DNA of 44,611 nucleotides, from positions 1 through 44,611 of the forward strand of contig NZ_JOAG01000062.1 of NCBI RefSeq assembly GCF_000725485.1, given 5' to 3'. Made by a program: the position numbers and the translations under genes. Source of the stretch: Nonomuraea candida (GTDB lineage: Bacteria > Actinomycetota > Actinomycetes > Streptosporangiales > Streptosporangiaceae). The notes under the pieces are model-generated. The model was not told the DNA's origin, searched no databases, and saw only the letters and a program-made list of their open reading frames with translations. Below are positions 24,649 to 32,600 of the stretch, piece by piece; positions within the stretch are counted from its first letter, which is position 1, and each line of letters begins with the position of its first letter.

Positions 24649-26586
24649 TCAGGCGTAGGCCTTGACCTCCAGGAGCCCGACCGAGCCGGCCCCGCTCTCC
24701 AGCACGATCCTGAGCCGGCTCGTGCTCACCGCCCCGAACGTCACCCGGTTGTAGGCGTTCAGGGCGGTCGGATACGTGCCGGGCACGTCGGCGTACGCGC
24801 TGCCGTTCCAGTACTGCAGCCGCCATGATGCCGGCGCCCGCACCCCGCCGGTGTCGTCGAAGAAGTACACCTCGGCCGCGCGCAGCGTGCGCGGCGACGG
24901 CCAGGTCAGCTCGGCCCACTGGGTGCCCGTCTGCGGCCAGGTCCCCCAGCGGGGATTGACCGTGTCGTTCGACGAGGGCGGGTCCACGCCGTCGTTGATC
25001 GCGGCGACGCTCTCCCAGGGCGAGGTGTAGGAGGCCGACGGGGTGGCCTCCCGGGCCAGGTTCGCCGCCGCGCCGCCGACGGTGAGCGTGTACGTCCTGG
25101 TCACGGGGGTGCTCAGCCGGTCGTAGTCCCTGAGCTGGACGGTGAAGGTGGCCGAGCCGGCCGTCGTGGGGGTGCCGGTGATGGCGCCGGTGAAGCGGTC
25201 GAGGGTGAGGCCGGCGGGCAGCGACCCGCTGGTGACGCGCCAGTCGTAGAAGGGCACGCCGCCCCTGGCCTCCAGCGTGTGCCGGTAGGCGGTGCCCGGC
25301 GTGGCCTGGGGGAGCGAGGCGGTGGTGATGGCCGGGTCGAGGAAGGGGGTCAGGTTCCGGTTGAGCCTCCAGCCGGCGTTCTCGGCCACCAGCAGGGCCA
25401 GCTTGGTCAGCATCCACCTGCGGGTGGGGAACAGGTGGGTCCAGCCGCCGCTCTGGCCGCTGAGGCGGTCCCAGTGGGGCTGGTCGCCGGGGATGTGGTA
25501 GCTGCCGTCCAGCGGGACGGCACGGCCCTGGTAACGGATCACGTCGGGATCGTTGCCGCCGCCGTTGACGTACGCGCGCATGCCGGCCCAGTCGCTGTGG
25601 AAGGCGACCGCGTGGCCGTACTCGTGCATGACCAGCCCGTGCACGTCCAGCACCGAGCCCTGGATGTCCGTCTTGTACCAGTCCTCGTCGGCGAGGGAGG
25701 TGAACAGCTGCTTGTTCGCCTCGTCGTACTCGAGGATCATCGCCGTGGAGCGGTGCAGGGGGCCCGGCACCTGCTGCCCGCCGCGGGTGCTGTAGCGGCC
25801 GTTGCGGGCGGGGTAGCCGGTCGAGTACGGGGTCTGGATGCCGCGGAAGAAGACGTACATGCCGTTGTAGGCGGTGTTGTTCGTGACGTTGATGGTGTTC
25901 TGCCAGTCGTTGCCCGGCAGATGGTTGGGCTCGGCGCCGGCCGCCACGGTGTCGAAGGGCTGCATGTCGAAGAAGCGGAACCAGTCCTTGACCGCCTCCT
26001 CGGCGGCCGTGCGCACGCCGGGGTCGGAGAAGTAGCCGGTGATGGTGTCGTAGCGGTAGTCGAAGGTGACCGGGAGGGTGGGCTGCAGCGCGGTCTTCTC
26101 GTCCTGCTGCACGTGGACGGGCATCGACTGCTCGTACGTCGCGCCGCCCGCGTCCCTGATCGTCAGCCGCAGCGTGTGCCGCTCGTCGGCCCCGGGCCCG
26201 CGCTTGGAGTGGATCGCCAGCCGGAACGCCTTCTGCTCCGAGGCGTTGGCGAAGGTCAGCGTCTTGGTCGCGCCGGTGGCGGTGAGCCGGCTGGGCAGGT
26301 CCATCATCAGCCGGGACGTGCCCTCGGCCTTCAGATCGACGGTGATCGGGTAGCGCACGTCGGCGGGCGGCCTGACGGTCAGCTCGACGTAGGGGTTGGC
26401 CAGGTAGCCCTGCCAGTCCACCAGCTTGACGCCGTAGTCGTTGACGGTCCTGCCGAACAGGTCGACGACCTGCGCGGCGGGCGCGGCGCGGGCGGGGAGG
26501 GCGGTGAGGAAGGAGGCGAGCAAGGACGTGAGCAAGGCGGTGAGCAAGGCGGTGAGCAGGACGGGCACGCGGGCCGGTCGTCTCAT
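24649..26586 (-). CDS. Secreted zinc metalloprotease-like protein with Ig-like and discoidin domains
   Basis: A 645-residue protein. The signal peptide is about residues 1-33 (ALLTALLTSLLASFLTALPA), its DNA built from a 12-bp repeat near 26516-26562. The zinc motif is H321-EYG-H325 followed by AVAFH330SD; H330 is one residue short of metzincin spacing, so the third ligand is uncertain. After it come a putative-Ig (He_PIG-like) domain at about 430-520 (ASLPQATPGTAYRHTLEARG, SLPAGLTLDRFTGAITGTPT) and a F5/8-type C (discoidin-like) carbohydrate-binding domain at about 520-645. It is probably an extracellular protease acting on glycosylated or wall-bound substrates. ATG 26586 follows AGAAAGG. Two palindromes upstream may be operators. 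Confidence 0.8.
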   Translation of the reverse strand: MRRPARVPVLLTALLTALLTSLLASFLTALPARAAPAAQVVDLFGRTVNDYGVKLVDWQGYLANPYVELTVRPPADVRYPITVDLKAEGTSRLMMDLPSRLTATGATKTLTFANASEQKAFRLAIHSKRGPGADERHTLRLTIRDAGGATYEQSMPVHVQQDEKTALQPTLPVTFDYRYDTITGYFSDPGVRTAAEEAVKDWFRFFDMQPFDTVAAGAEPNHLPGNDWQNTINVTNNTAYNGMYVFFRGIQTPYSTGYPARNGRYSTRGGQQVPGPLHRSTAMILEYDEANKQLFTSLADEDWYKTDIQGSVLDVHGLVMHEYGHAVAFHSDWAGMRAYVNGGGNDPDVIRYQGRAVPLDGSYHIPGDQPHWDRLSGQSGGWTHLFPTRRWMLTKLALLVAENAGWRLNRNLTPFLDPAITTASLPQATPGTAYRHTLEARGGVPFYDWRVTSGSLPAGLTLDRFTGAITGTPTTAGSATFTVQLRDYDRLSTPVTRTYTLTVGGAAANLAREATPSASYTSPWESVAAINDGVDPPSSNDTVNPRWGTWPQTGTQWAELTWPSPRTLRAAEVYFFDDTGGVRAPASWRLQYWNGSAYADVPGTYPTALNAYNRVTFGAVSTSRLRIVLESGAGSVGLLEVKAYA

Positions 26587-26644
26587 GGCGGAAGCCTTTC
26601 TCCGGGGGTGCGCGGACCTCTCTTGGCCGATCGGCGAAACAACT

Positions 26645-26745
26645 GAAAGGTTTTCGGAAGCAAAGCTCAGCAGAACGCTTCTGTCAAGGCCGCTCTGCAC
26701 AAGTGCGGCAATGCAACGTTCCGGTGGTGAAGAAAAGGTTTTCGG
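26645..26745. promoter_or_regulatory. Two GAAA-n-TTTC palindromes upstream of the metalloprotease
   Basis: GAAAGGTTTTC (26645-26655) and GAAAAGGTTTTC (26733-26744) share the 12-mer AAAGGTTTTCGG, with starts 88 bp apart (26646 and 26734). Both are upstream of the leftward metalloprotease and could support looping by a LacI-type repressor. The regulator is not in the window. Confidence 0.45.
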
Positions 26746-26844
26746 TTTGCGGCCGTCGCTCGCGGAGCTGGGGGAGCAAGGGAGGGTGCGCCGCGCTGCC
26801 CGGCCGCTCGCCGCATTATTTCCCCCTATAACCAGTAGGAAATA

Positions 26845-26873
26845 TTGACTTCTCGCGAACGGCGGCCTAGCGT
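26845..26873 (+). promoter_or_regulatory. Promoter of the second sulfur operon
   Basis: TTGACT (26845-26850), a 17-nt spacer and TAGCGT (26868-26873) are followed by 7 nt to the leader ATG, the same geometry as at 16405. The upstream box AGTAGGAAATA matches GGTAGGGAATA there. The two regions diverge outside these elements, so the conservation is selective. Confidence 0.7.
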
Positions 26874-26880
26874 CATGACC

Positions 26881-26955
26881 ATGAGCCAGGGTTACCTGCT
26901 GACCGCGCGGCCGTACGTGGACTGCTGCCACGTCGTCAGCGCGCAGTGTCGCTGA
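26881..26955 (+). CDS. Leader peptide of the LLM/ABC operon (24 aa, three Cys)
   Basis: The 24-codon frame begins MSQGYLLTAR and ends PYVDCCHVVSAQCR before TGA. It matches the first leader (16441) in length, start MSQG, the LTxR core, VD and the end SAQCR, but has an extra Cys-Cys pair (TGC TGC). This offers a stronger cysteine-supply sensor. The mRNA is predicted to be leaderless. Downstream, before the flavin reductase, are two strong hairpins (26992-27015 and 27039-27067), as expected for attenuation. Translation of the peptide under cysteine shortage would stall the ribosome and favour read-through; this mechanism is inferred from related actinobacterial leaders. Confidence 0.75.
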   Translation: MSQGYLLTARPYVDCCHVVSAQCR

Positions 26956-27038
26956 TCACGGACCGAAGCCGCCTTCCTCCCTCGTGCTCCCGGCGCGGCC
27001 GACGCCGCCCGCGCCACCACCCGCCTGCCGCACGCCTG

Positions 27039-27067
27039 CGCGCGCCCGCCCGCCGGGCGCCCGCGCG
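27039..27067 (+). terminator. Candidate attenuator hairpin between leader and flavin reductase
   Basis: CGCGCG (27039-27044) pairs with CGCGCG (27062-27067) and CGCCC (27047-27051) with GGGCG (27055-27059), leaving a CC/CC internal loop and a GCC loop. A C/T-rich stretch, CCCTTCTCCC, follows. An earlier stem, GGCGCGG/CCGCGCC (26992-27015), could be the competing structure. In DNA this GC-rich, some hairpins arise by chance. Confidence 0.45.
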
Positions 27068-27097
27068 AGCACGCCCTTCTCCCGTGAGGAGCCCACC

Positions 27098-27157
27098 GTG
27101 ATCTTGAACCTGTCCTCCCCGTCGCCCCGCCACCCCGGAAGGAGCGCCCGGGCATGA
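27098..27157 (+). CDS. 19-codon mini-ORF overlapping the flavin reductase start
   Basis: GTG 27098 has a strong ribosome site GAGGAG (27086-27091) at good spacing. The frame reads MILNLSSPSPRHPGR and ends in the ATGA that starts the flavin reductase (27154). It may be a second-stage leader or coupling frame. The reductase also has its own site (GGAAGGAG, 27137-27144), so the mini-ORF is not essential for its translation. Similar frames occur at 17650 and 29004. Confidence 0.3.
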   Translation: MILNLSSPSPRHPGRSARA

Positions 27158-27666
27158 CCGAGACCCTGCCGGGCCGCGCCGTCGGCGCCGAACCGTTCCG
27201 CCGGGCGCTGGCCGTGCACGCCAGCGGCGTCGTGGTGATCACCGCCCAGAGCGACGGCGTGCCCGTCGGCCTGACCGCCACGTCGTTCTCCTCCGTCAGC
27301 CTCGAACCGCCCCTCGTCTCCTTCTACGTGGACCGTTCCTCCACCACCTGGCCCCGGCTCGGCGCGGCCGACCACTTCGCGGTCAACATCCTGGCCAGCG
27401 ACCAGGCCGAGCTGGCCGCCCGGTTCGCCCGCAAGGGCGTCGACCGGTTCGCGCCGCCGACGAACTGGCGTCCCGGGCCGCTCGGCGCGCCGCTGCTGCA
27501 CGGCGTCTCCGCGCACCTGGTCTGCCTGCCGTACGAGCGGGCCGAGGTCGGCGACCACGTGCTCGTCGTCGGGCTGGTCGCCGAGGTCGCCACGCACCGG
27601 ACCGGCCGGCCGCTGCTCTACCACCAGGGCCGCTTCGGCCGCTTCCTGGCCCACCCCGACTCCTGA
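27154..27666 (+). CDS. Flavin reductase partner of LLM monooxygenases
   Basis: A 170-residue protein of the HpaC/DszD-like flavin reductase family (FMN-binding split barrel). Motifs include RRALAVHASGVVVITAQ, GVPVGLTATSFSSVSLEPPL (phosphate-binding strand-turn), and FAVNILASDQAELAARFA. It uses NAD(P)H to make free FMNH2, which diffuses to the two-component monooxygenases encoded next in the operon. ATG 27154 follows GGAAGGAG. It is the first structural gene after the second cysteine leader and lies 15 nt before an NtaA/DszA-type oxygenase, so its partners are clear. Confidence 0.88.
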   Translation: MTETLPGRAVGAEPFRRALAVHASGVVVITAQSDGVPVGLTATSFSSVSLEPPLVSFYVDRSSTTWPRLGAADHFAVNILASDQAELAARFARKGVDRFAPPTNWRPGPLGAPLLHGVSAHLVCLPYERAEVGDHVLVVGLVAEVATHRTGRPLLYHQGRFGRFLAHPDS

Positions 27667-27681
27667 CGTCCCGGAGACCCC

Positions 27682-29007
27682 ATGACCGCCCGCAAACAGG
27701 TCCACCTCGCCGCGCACTTCCCCGGCGTGAACAACCACACGGTCTGGGCCGACCCGCGCTCCGGCAGCCAGATCGACTTCGCCTCGTTCGCCCACCTGGC
27801 CAGGACGGCCGAGCGCGGCAGGTTCGACTTCTTCTTCCTGGCCGAAGGGCTGCGGCTGCGCGAGCTCAAGGGCCGCATCCACGACCTGGACGTGGTGGGC
27901 CGGCCCGAGTCGCTCACCGTGCTCAGCGCCCTGGCCGCCGTGACCCACCGGCTCGGCCTGGCCGGCACGGTCAACACCACCTTCAACGAGCCGTACGAGC
28001 TGGCCCGCCGCCTGGCCACCCTCGACCACCTGAGCGGCGGCCGGGCCGGGTGGAACGTGGTGACCACCTCCGACGCCTTCACCGGCGCGAACTTCCGGCG
28101 CGGCGGCTACCTCGACCGCGCGGACCGGTACGAGCGCGCCGCCGAGTTCGTCCGCCTGGCACGTGAGCTGTGGGACTCCTGGCGGCCGGACGCCGTGCTC
28201 GCCGACCGGGTCGGCGGCCGGTTCCTGCGGCAGGACGCCATCGGCACGGTCGCGCACCACGGCCCGCACTTCTCCGTCGAGGGCCGCTTCACCCTGCCCC
28301 GCGGCCCGCAGGGCCGGCCGGTCATCATCCAGGCCGGCGACTCGGGCGAGGGCAGGGAGTTCGCCGCCGCCCACGCTGACGTGATCTTCACGGGGCACGG
28401 CTCCCTGGAGGAGGGCAGGCGCTTCTACGCCGACGTCAAGGGCCGCCTGGCCCGGTACGGCCGCGAGCCGCACCAGCTCAAGATCATGCCCGGCGCCACG
28501 TACGCGCTGGGCGACACCGAGGAGGAGGCCGCCGAGAACGCCGCCCACATCCGCCGCGCCCAGGTGGGCCCGCAGACCGCGATCGCCTTCCTGGAGCAGG
28601 TGTGGGGCCGGGACCTGTCGGCGTACGACCCGGACGGGCCGCTGCCCGACGTCGATCCGGACCTGTCGGAGACCGGCGTCTCCCAGGGCCGGGTGGCGAT
28701 CAAGGACCGGGCCGCCGTGGCCGCCAAGTGGCGGGCGCTGGCCGAGGAGAAGCACCTGACGATCCGCGAGCTGGTCATCGAGATGACCGGGCGGCAGACG
28801 TTCATCGGCACCCCGCGGACCGTGGCCCGGCTCATCGACGAGCACGTGCGGGCGGACGCCGCCGACGGGTTCATCCTGATCCCGCACCTGACGCCCGGCG
28901 GCCTGGACGACTTCGTGGCGCGGGTGGTGCCGCTGCTGCAGGAACGCGGCGCCTTCCGCGCCGACTACACCGGCACCACCCTGCGCGAACACCTGGACCT
29001 CCGATGA
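27682..29007 (+). CDS. NtaA/SnaA/DszA-family FMN-dependent monooxygenase
   Basis: A 441-residue LLM (luciferase-like) protein of full family length. The signature LDHLSGGRAGWNVVTTSDAF is at about residues 113-132, with FDFFFLAEGLRLRE near the N-terminus. The family uses FMNH2 and O2 to cleave C-N or C-S bonds (nitrilotriacetate, dibenzothiophene sulfone, dimethyl sulfone and similar). In this cysteine-leader operon a C-S substrate is most likely. ATG 27682 follows CCGGAG. Its stop overlaps a mini-ORF (ATGA) that bridges to the next LLM gene. Position and pairing with the reductase suggest it is the first oxidative step. Confidence 0.85.
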   Translation: MTARKQVHLAAHFPGVNNHTVWADPRSGSQIDFASFAHLARTAERGRFDFFFLAEGLRLRELKGRIHDLDVVGRPESLTVLSALAAVTHRLGLAGTVNTTFNEPYELARRLATLDHLSGGRAGWNVVTTSDAFTGANFRRGGYLDRADRYERAAEFVRLARELWDSWRPDAVLADRVGGRFLRQDAIGTVAHHGPHFSVEGRFTLPRGPQGRPVIIQAGDSGEGREFAAAHADVIFTGHGSLEEGRRFYADVKGRLARYGREPHQLKIMPGATYALGDTEEEAAENAAHIRRAQVGPQTAIAFLEQVWGRDLSAYDPDGPLPDVDPDLSETGVSQGRVAIKDRAAVAAKWRALAEEKHLTIRELVIEMTGRQTFIGTPRTVARLIDEHVRADAADGFILIPHLTPGGLDDFVARVVPLLQERGAFRADYTGTTLREHLDLR

Positions 29008-29099
29008 CACCGCACCTGGGCGCCGGCCCGTTCCGCCCCTGGCGCCGGCCCCTTCCCGCGCCCGGAAACCGCATGACACCGCACTTGGAGCCCGTATGA
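29004..29099 (+). CDS. 31-codon coupling mini-ORF between two LLM genes
   Basis: ATG 29004 lies in the stop of the upstream oxygenase (ATGA), and the frame ends in the ATGA that starts the next LLM gene (29096). It begins MTPHLGAGPFRPW and ends with a second copy of the start, MTPHLEPV. The downstream gene begins MTLHLAV, so three related start sequences occur in 100 bp. This suggests duplication of a start region, as for the mini-ORF at 17650. It probably maintains coupling. Confidence 0.4.
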   Translation: MTPHLGAGPFRPWRRPLPAPGNRMTPHLEPV

Positions 29100-30298
29100 C
29101 GTTGCACCTGGCCGTGGCGCTGGACGGCGCCGGCTGGCACCCGGCCGCCTGGCGCGAGCCGGACGCCGCGCCACGCGCCCTGTTCTCGGCCCGCTACTGG
29201 GCCGGGCTGGTCGGCGAGGCCGAGCGGGGGCTGCTCGACTTCGTCACCCTCGAGGACGAGCTCGGCCCGCAGTCCACCCTGCCCGACGGCCACGACGACC
29301 GCATCGACCAGGTGCGGGGCCGGTTCGACGCCGTGCTGCTGGCCGCCCGGCTGGCCCCGCTCACCCACCGGATCGGGCTCGTCCCGACCGCCACCACCAC
29401 CCACACGGAGCCGTTCCACGTGGCCATCGGCATCGCCACGCTCGACCACGTCAGCGGCGGGCGCGCGGGCTGGCGGCCGCGCGTCTCCGCGCGGGCCTCC
29501 GACGCGCGCCACTTCGGCCGCCGGCGCCTGCCGCCGCTGCGACCGGCGCCGGCCCGGCCCGCCGGCGCGGACCCGTCCCCGGGCGCGCGGGCGCCGGACC
29601 CGTCCGCGGACCCGCTGGTGCGGGAGCTGTTCGAGGAGGCCGGCGACGCCGTGGAGGTGGCGCGGCGGTTGTGGGACAGCTGGGAGGACGACGCCGAGAT
29701 CCGCGACGTGGCCACCGGCAGGTTCATCGACCGCGACAAACTTCACTACATCGACTTCGCCGGGCGGTTCTTCTCCGTCAAGGGGCCGTCCATCACGCCC
29801 CGCCCGCCGCAGGGACAGCCGGTGGTGGCCGCGCTGGCGCACGCCCGGCTGCCGTACGAGTTCGCCGCGGCCCACGCCGACGTCGTCTTCGTCACCCCGC
29901 ACTCCGCCGACGAGGCCCGCGCCATCGTCGGCGAGGTCCGGGGGCTGTCGGAGGACGTGAAGATCTTCGCCGACCTCGTCGTGTTCCTGGGCGAGGACGC
30001 GGCCCGGCGCAAGGCGCGGCTCGACGAGCTGGACGGGGCCGAGCTCGACTCCGACGCCGCCGTCTTCACCGGGCACGTGCGGGAGCTGGCCGACGTGCTG
30101 CTGGCCTGGCGGGAGGCCGGCGTCCAGGGGTTCCGGCTGCGGCCGGGCGCGGTGCCGTACGACCTGTGGCAGATCTGCTCCGGGCTGACGGCCGAGCTGC
30201 GCTCGCGGCGGGCCTTCAGAAGCAGGTACGAGGCGGACACGCTGCGCGGGCTGCTCGGCCTGCCGCGGCCGGTCAGCCGTTACGCGGAGGCACGATGA
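29096..30298 (+). CDS. Divergent LLM flavin-dependent monooxygenase with Pro-rich insert
   Basis: A 400-residue LLM protein. The start MTLHLAVALDGAGWHPAAWR and the signature LDHVSGGRAGWRPRVSARAS place it near the NtaA group, but GWN is GWR. A Pro/Arg/Ala-rich insert of about 30 residues (about 145-175) breaks the usual loop, followed by the normal EVARRLWDSWEDDAEIRD and FSVKGPSITPRPPQGQPV. ATG 29096 is in the ATGA overlap with the mini-ORF; the stop overlaps the next gene. It probably uses FMNH2 from the shared reductase, with an unknown organosulfur substrate. The changed signature may mark altered specificity. Confidence 0.78.
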   Translation: MTLHLAVALDGAGWHPAAWREPDAAPRALFSARYWAGLVGEAERGLLDFVTLEDELGPQSTLPDGHDDRIDQVRGRFDAVLLAARLAPLTHRIGLVPTATTTHTEPFHVAIGIATLDHVSGGRAGWRPRVSARASDARHFGRRRLPPLRPAPARPAGADPSPGARAPDPSADPLVRELFEEAGDAVEVARRLWDSWEDDAEIRDVATGRFIDRDKLHYIDFAGRFFSVKGPSITPRPPQGQPVVAALAHARLPYEFAAAHADVVFVTPHSADEARAIVGEVRGLSEDVKIFADLVVFLGEDAARRKARLDELDGAELDSDAAVFTGHVRELADVLLAWREAGVQGFRLRPGAVPYDLWQICSGLTAELRSRRAFRSRYEADTLRGLLGLPRPVSRYAEAR

Positions 30299-31458
30299 AG
30301 TTCCTGGCCATCACGTTGATCGCGCACACCGGCGGCGGGACGGCGACCGAGCGCTTCCGCGAGGTCGTCGAGAGCGCGGTGCTGGCCGAGGAGCTGGGCT
30401 TCGACGGGTTCGGCGTGGGGGAGCGGCACGAGCGGCCCTTCATCTCCTCCTCACCGCCGGTCGTGCTCAGCCACATCGCGGCCAGGACGTCGGCGATCCG
30501 GCTGTTCACCGCGGTGACCACGCTGAGCCTGCTCGACCCGGTGCGCGCCTTCGAGGACTACGCCACCCTCGACCACCTCTCCGGCGGGCGCCTCGAACTG
30601 ATCATCGGCAAGGGCAACGGCACGGCCCAGGCCCGGCTGTTCCACGTCACCGCCGAGGACCAGTGGGAGCGCAACCAGGAGGCGTACGAGCTGTTCCGCC
30701 GCCTGTGGCGGGAGGACGAGGGGACCTGGCAGGGCCGCTTCCGCCCGCCGCTGGTGGCCGCCGAGACCTGGCCGCGCCCGCTGCAGCGGCCGATCAGGGT
30801 CTGGCACGGCAGCGCCACCAGCAAGGAGTCGGTGGAGCTGGCCGCCCGCCACGGCGACCCGATCTTCTCCGCGAACGTCACCAACCCCATCGAGCCGTAC
30901 GCCGAGCTGATCGACCACTACCGGGAACGCTGGGCCCACTACGGGCACGACCCGGCCGGCGCGCTGGTGGGGGCCGGGACGGCGGGGTACTACGCGGCCC
31001 GCACCTCCCAGGAGGCGATCGCGACGTACCGGCCGGTCTTCGACGCCCGGGTGGCGCTCCAGCGCCGGCTCGGCCTACCGGTCGTCTTCCCGACGCTGGA
31101 GGACGCCATCGAGCGCGGCTCGATCCTGGTCGGCAGCCCGCAGCAGGTCATCGACAAGGTGCTGCGCTACCACGAGCGGTTCGGGCACGAGGTCATGCAC
31201 CTGCCCGCCGACGCCGACGGGCTCGACCCCGGGCGGCACAGGGCGGCGCTGGAGCTGTTCCAGGCCGAGATCGCGCCCGTGCTCCGGGCCGAGATCCCGA
31301 GCCGCCCCTTCCCCGCCGCCCCCACTCCCCATGCCCCGCCCACTCACGCCGCCCTCACTCCTGACGCCCCCGCCGCTTCTGACGCTGTCCCCGCTCCTGA
31401 CGCTGTCCCCGCTTCTCACGCCGTCCCCGCTTCTCACGCCGCCGGAGGGGTCTCGTGA
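30295..31458 (+). CDS. LLM flavin-dependent oxidoreductase with repetitive C-terminal tail
   Basis: A 387-residue LLM protein. Family motifs are LGFDGFGVGERHERPFISSS, FEDYATLDHLSGGRLELIIG and IRVWHGSATSKESVELAA. The catalytic barrel ends near residue 345. A tail of about 45 residues follows, rich in Ala, Pro, Asp and His and built from 18-bp DNA repeats (31375-31443). The tail is probably disordered and has no known role. ATG 30295 overlaps the preceding stop (ATGA), and the stop overlaps the next gene (GTGA at 31455). It is the third of four oxygenase genes fed by one reductase. Confidence 0.82.
   Translation: MKFLAITLIAHTGGGTATERFREVVESAVLAEELGFDGFGVGERHERPFISSSPPVVLSHIAARTSAIRLFTAVTTLSLLDPVRAFEDYATLDHLSGGRLELIIGKGNGTAQARLFHVTAEDQWERNQEAYELFRRLWREDEGTWQGRFRPPLVAAETWPRPLQRPIRVWHGSATSKESVELAARHGDPIFSANVTNPIEPYAELIDHYRERWAHYGHDPAGALVGAGTAGYYAARTSQEAIATYRPVFDARVALQRRLGLPVVFPTLEDAIERGSILVGSPQQVIDKVLRYHERFGHEVMHLPADADGLDPGRHRAALELFQAEIAPVLRAEIPSRPFPAAPTPHAPPTHAALTPDAPAASDAVPAPDAVPASHAVPASHAAGGVS
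31375..31443 (+). repeat. 18-bp tandem repeat in the LLM gene tail
   Basis: Units GCTTCTGACGCTGTCCCC, GCTCCTGACGCTGTCCCC and GCTTCTCACGCCGTCCCC, plus a partial fourth, start at 31375. They encode ASDAVP, APDAVP and ASHAVP. The multiple-of-3 period keeps the frame, so copy number can change without breaking the gene. Confidence 0.85.
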
Positions 31459-32600
31459 CGCTGTCCATCCTCGACCTGGCGCCCGTCCCGTCCGGGAAGA
31501 CGGCCGCCGACGCGCTGCGCAACACCATCGACCTCGCCCGGCGGGCCGAGCGGCTCGGGTACCACCGCTACTGGGTGGCCGAGCACCACTTCGCGCCCGG
31601 CGTGGCCAGTTCCGACCCGGCCGTGCTGATCGCGCTGATCGCGGCGGCCACCGGCACCATCCGGGTGGGGTCGGGGGCGGTGCAGCTCGGCCACCGCACG
31701 CCGCTGTCGGTGGTCGAGCAGTTCGGCCTCATCGACGCCCTCCACCCGGGACGCGTCGACCTGGGCATCGGCCGCTCCGGACAGCGCCGTGCCGAACTCA
31801 CCGCCGCGAACGGCGCCGCCGCGCCCGCCGCCGGGCGCGGCCCACGGGACGCCGCCGCGGCCCCCGGCGGGGCGCCGGCGGGGGCGAGGGTGGTGGACGG
31901 GCTGCTCATCCCGCCGCCGTTCGACCACGCCAGGCTGGCCGCCCACCCGCACGTCGCCCACTACGCGGCCCTGCTCCAGCAGCCCGGCGCGCGGACGCCC
32001 GACTTCGCCGCCCAGATCGACGAGGTGCTCGCCTTCCTCGACGGCACCCACCAGGCGCGCGCCGTCCCCGGCGAGGGGGCCGGGGTGCGGGTGTGGATCC
32101 TGGGTAGCAGCGGCGGGCAGAGCGCCCGGGTGGCGGGGGAGCGGGGGCTGCCGTTCGCCGCCAACTACCACGTCAGCCCGGCCACGGTGCTGGAGGCCGT
32201 CGAGGCGTACCGGGAGGCGTTCAAGCCCTCCGCCGAGCTGGTCGAGCCGTACGTCATCGTCTCCGCCGACGCCGTCGTCGCCGAGGACGAGGCCAGGGCC
32301 CGCGAGCTGGCCTCCCCCTACGCCCTCTGGGTGCGCAGCATCAGGACGGGCGCCGGCGCCATGCGCTACGCCACGCCCGCCGAGGCCGCCGCGCACGCCT
32401 GGACCGACGCCGACAGGGAGCTGGTCGCCGACCGCGTCGCCACCCAGTTCACCGGCACGCCGGAGCAGGTCGCCGAAGGGCTGCGCGTGCTGCGGCGCGT
32501 CACCGGGGCCGACGAGCTGCTCGTCACCACCATCACGCACGACCACGACGACCGCGTGCGCTCGTACGAGCTGCTCGCGGAAGCCTGGAACCGCCCGTGA
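31455..32600 (+). CDS. LLM oxidoreductase, MsnO8-like
   Basis: A 381-residue LLM protein. The N-terminus LSILDLAPVPSGKTAADALR and RYWVAEHHFAPGVASSDPAV are typical of the MsnO8 subgroup, as are VGSGAVQLGHRTPLSVVEQF and VDLGIGRSGQ. A low-complexity Ala/Gly stretch (about residues 115-150) lies in the variable loop. The C-terminal part keeps FTGTPEQVAEGLRVL. GTG 31455 is in a GTGA overlap, and the stop again overlaps the binding-protein gene (GTGA at 32597). Substrate unknown; context gives organosulfur cleavage. Confidence 0.82.
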   Translation: MTLSILDLAPVPSGKTAADALRNTIDLARRAERLGYHRYWVAEHHFAPGVASSDPAVLIALIAAATGTIRVGSGAVQLGHRTPLSVVEQFGLIDALHPGRVDLGIGRSGQRRAELTAANGAAAPAAGRGPRDAAAAPGGAPAGARVVDGLLIPPPFDHARLAAHPHVAHYAALLQQPGARTPDFAAQIDEVLAFLDGTHQARAVPGEGAGVRVWILGSSGGQSARVAGERGLPFAANYHVSPATVLEAVEAYREAFKPSAELVEPYVIVSADAVVAEDEARARELASPYALWVRSIRTGAGAMRYATPAEAAAHAWTDADRELVADRVATQFTGTPEQVAEGLRVLRRVTGADELLVTTITHDHDDRVRSYELLAEAWNRP

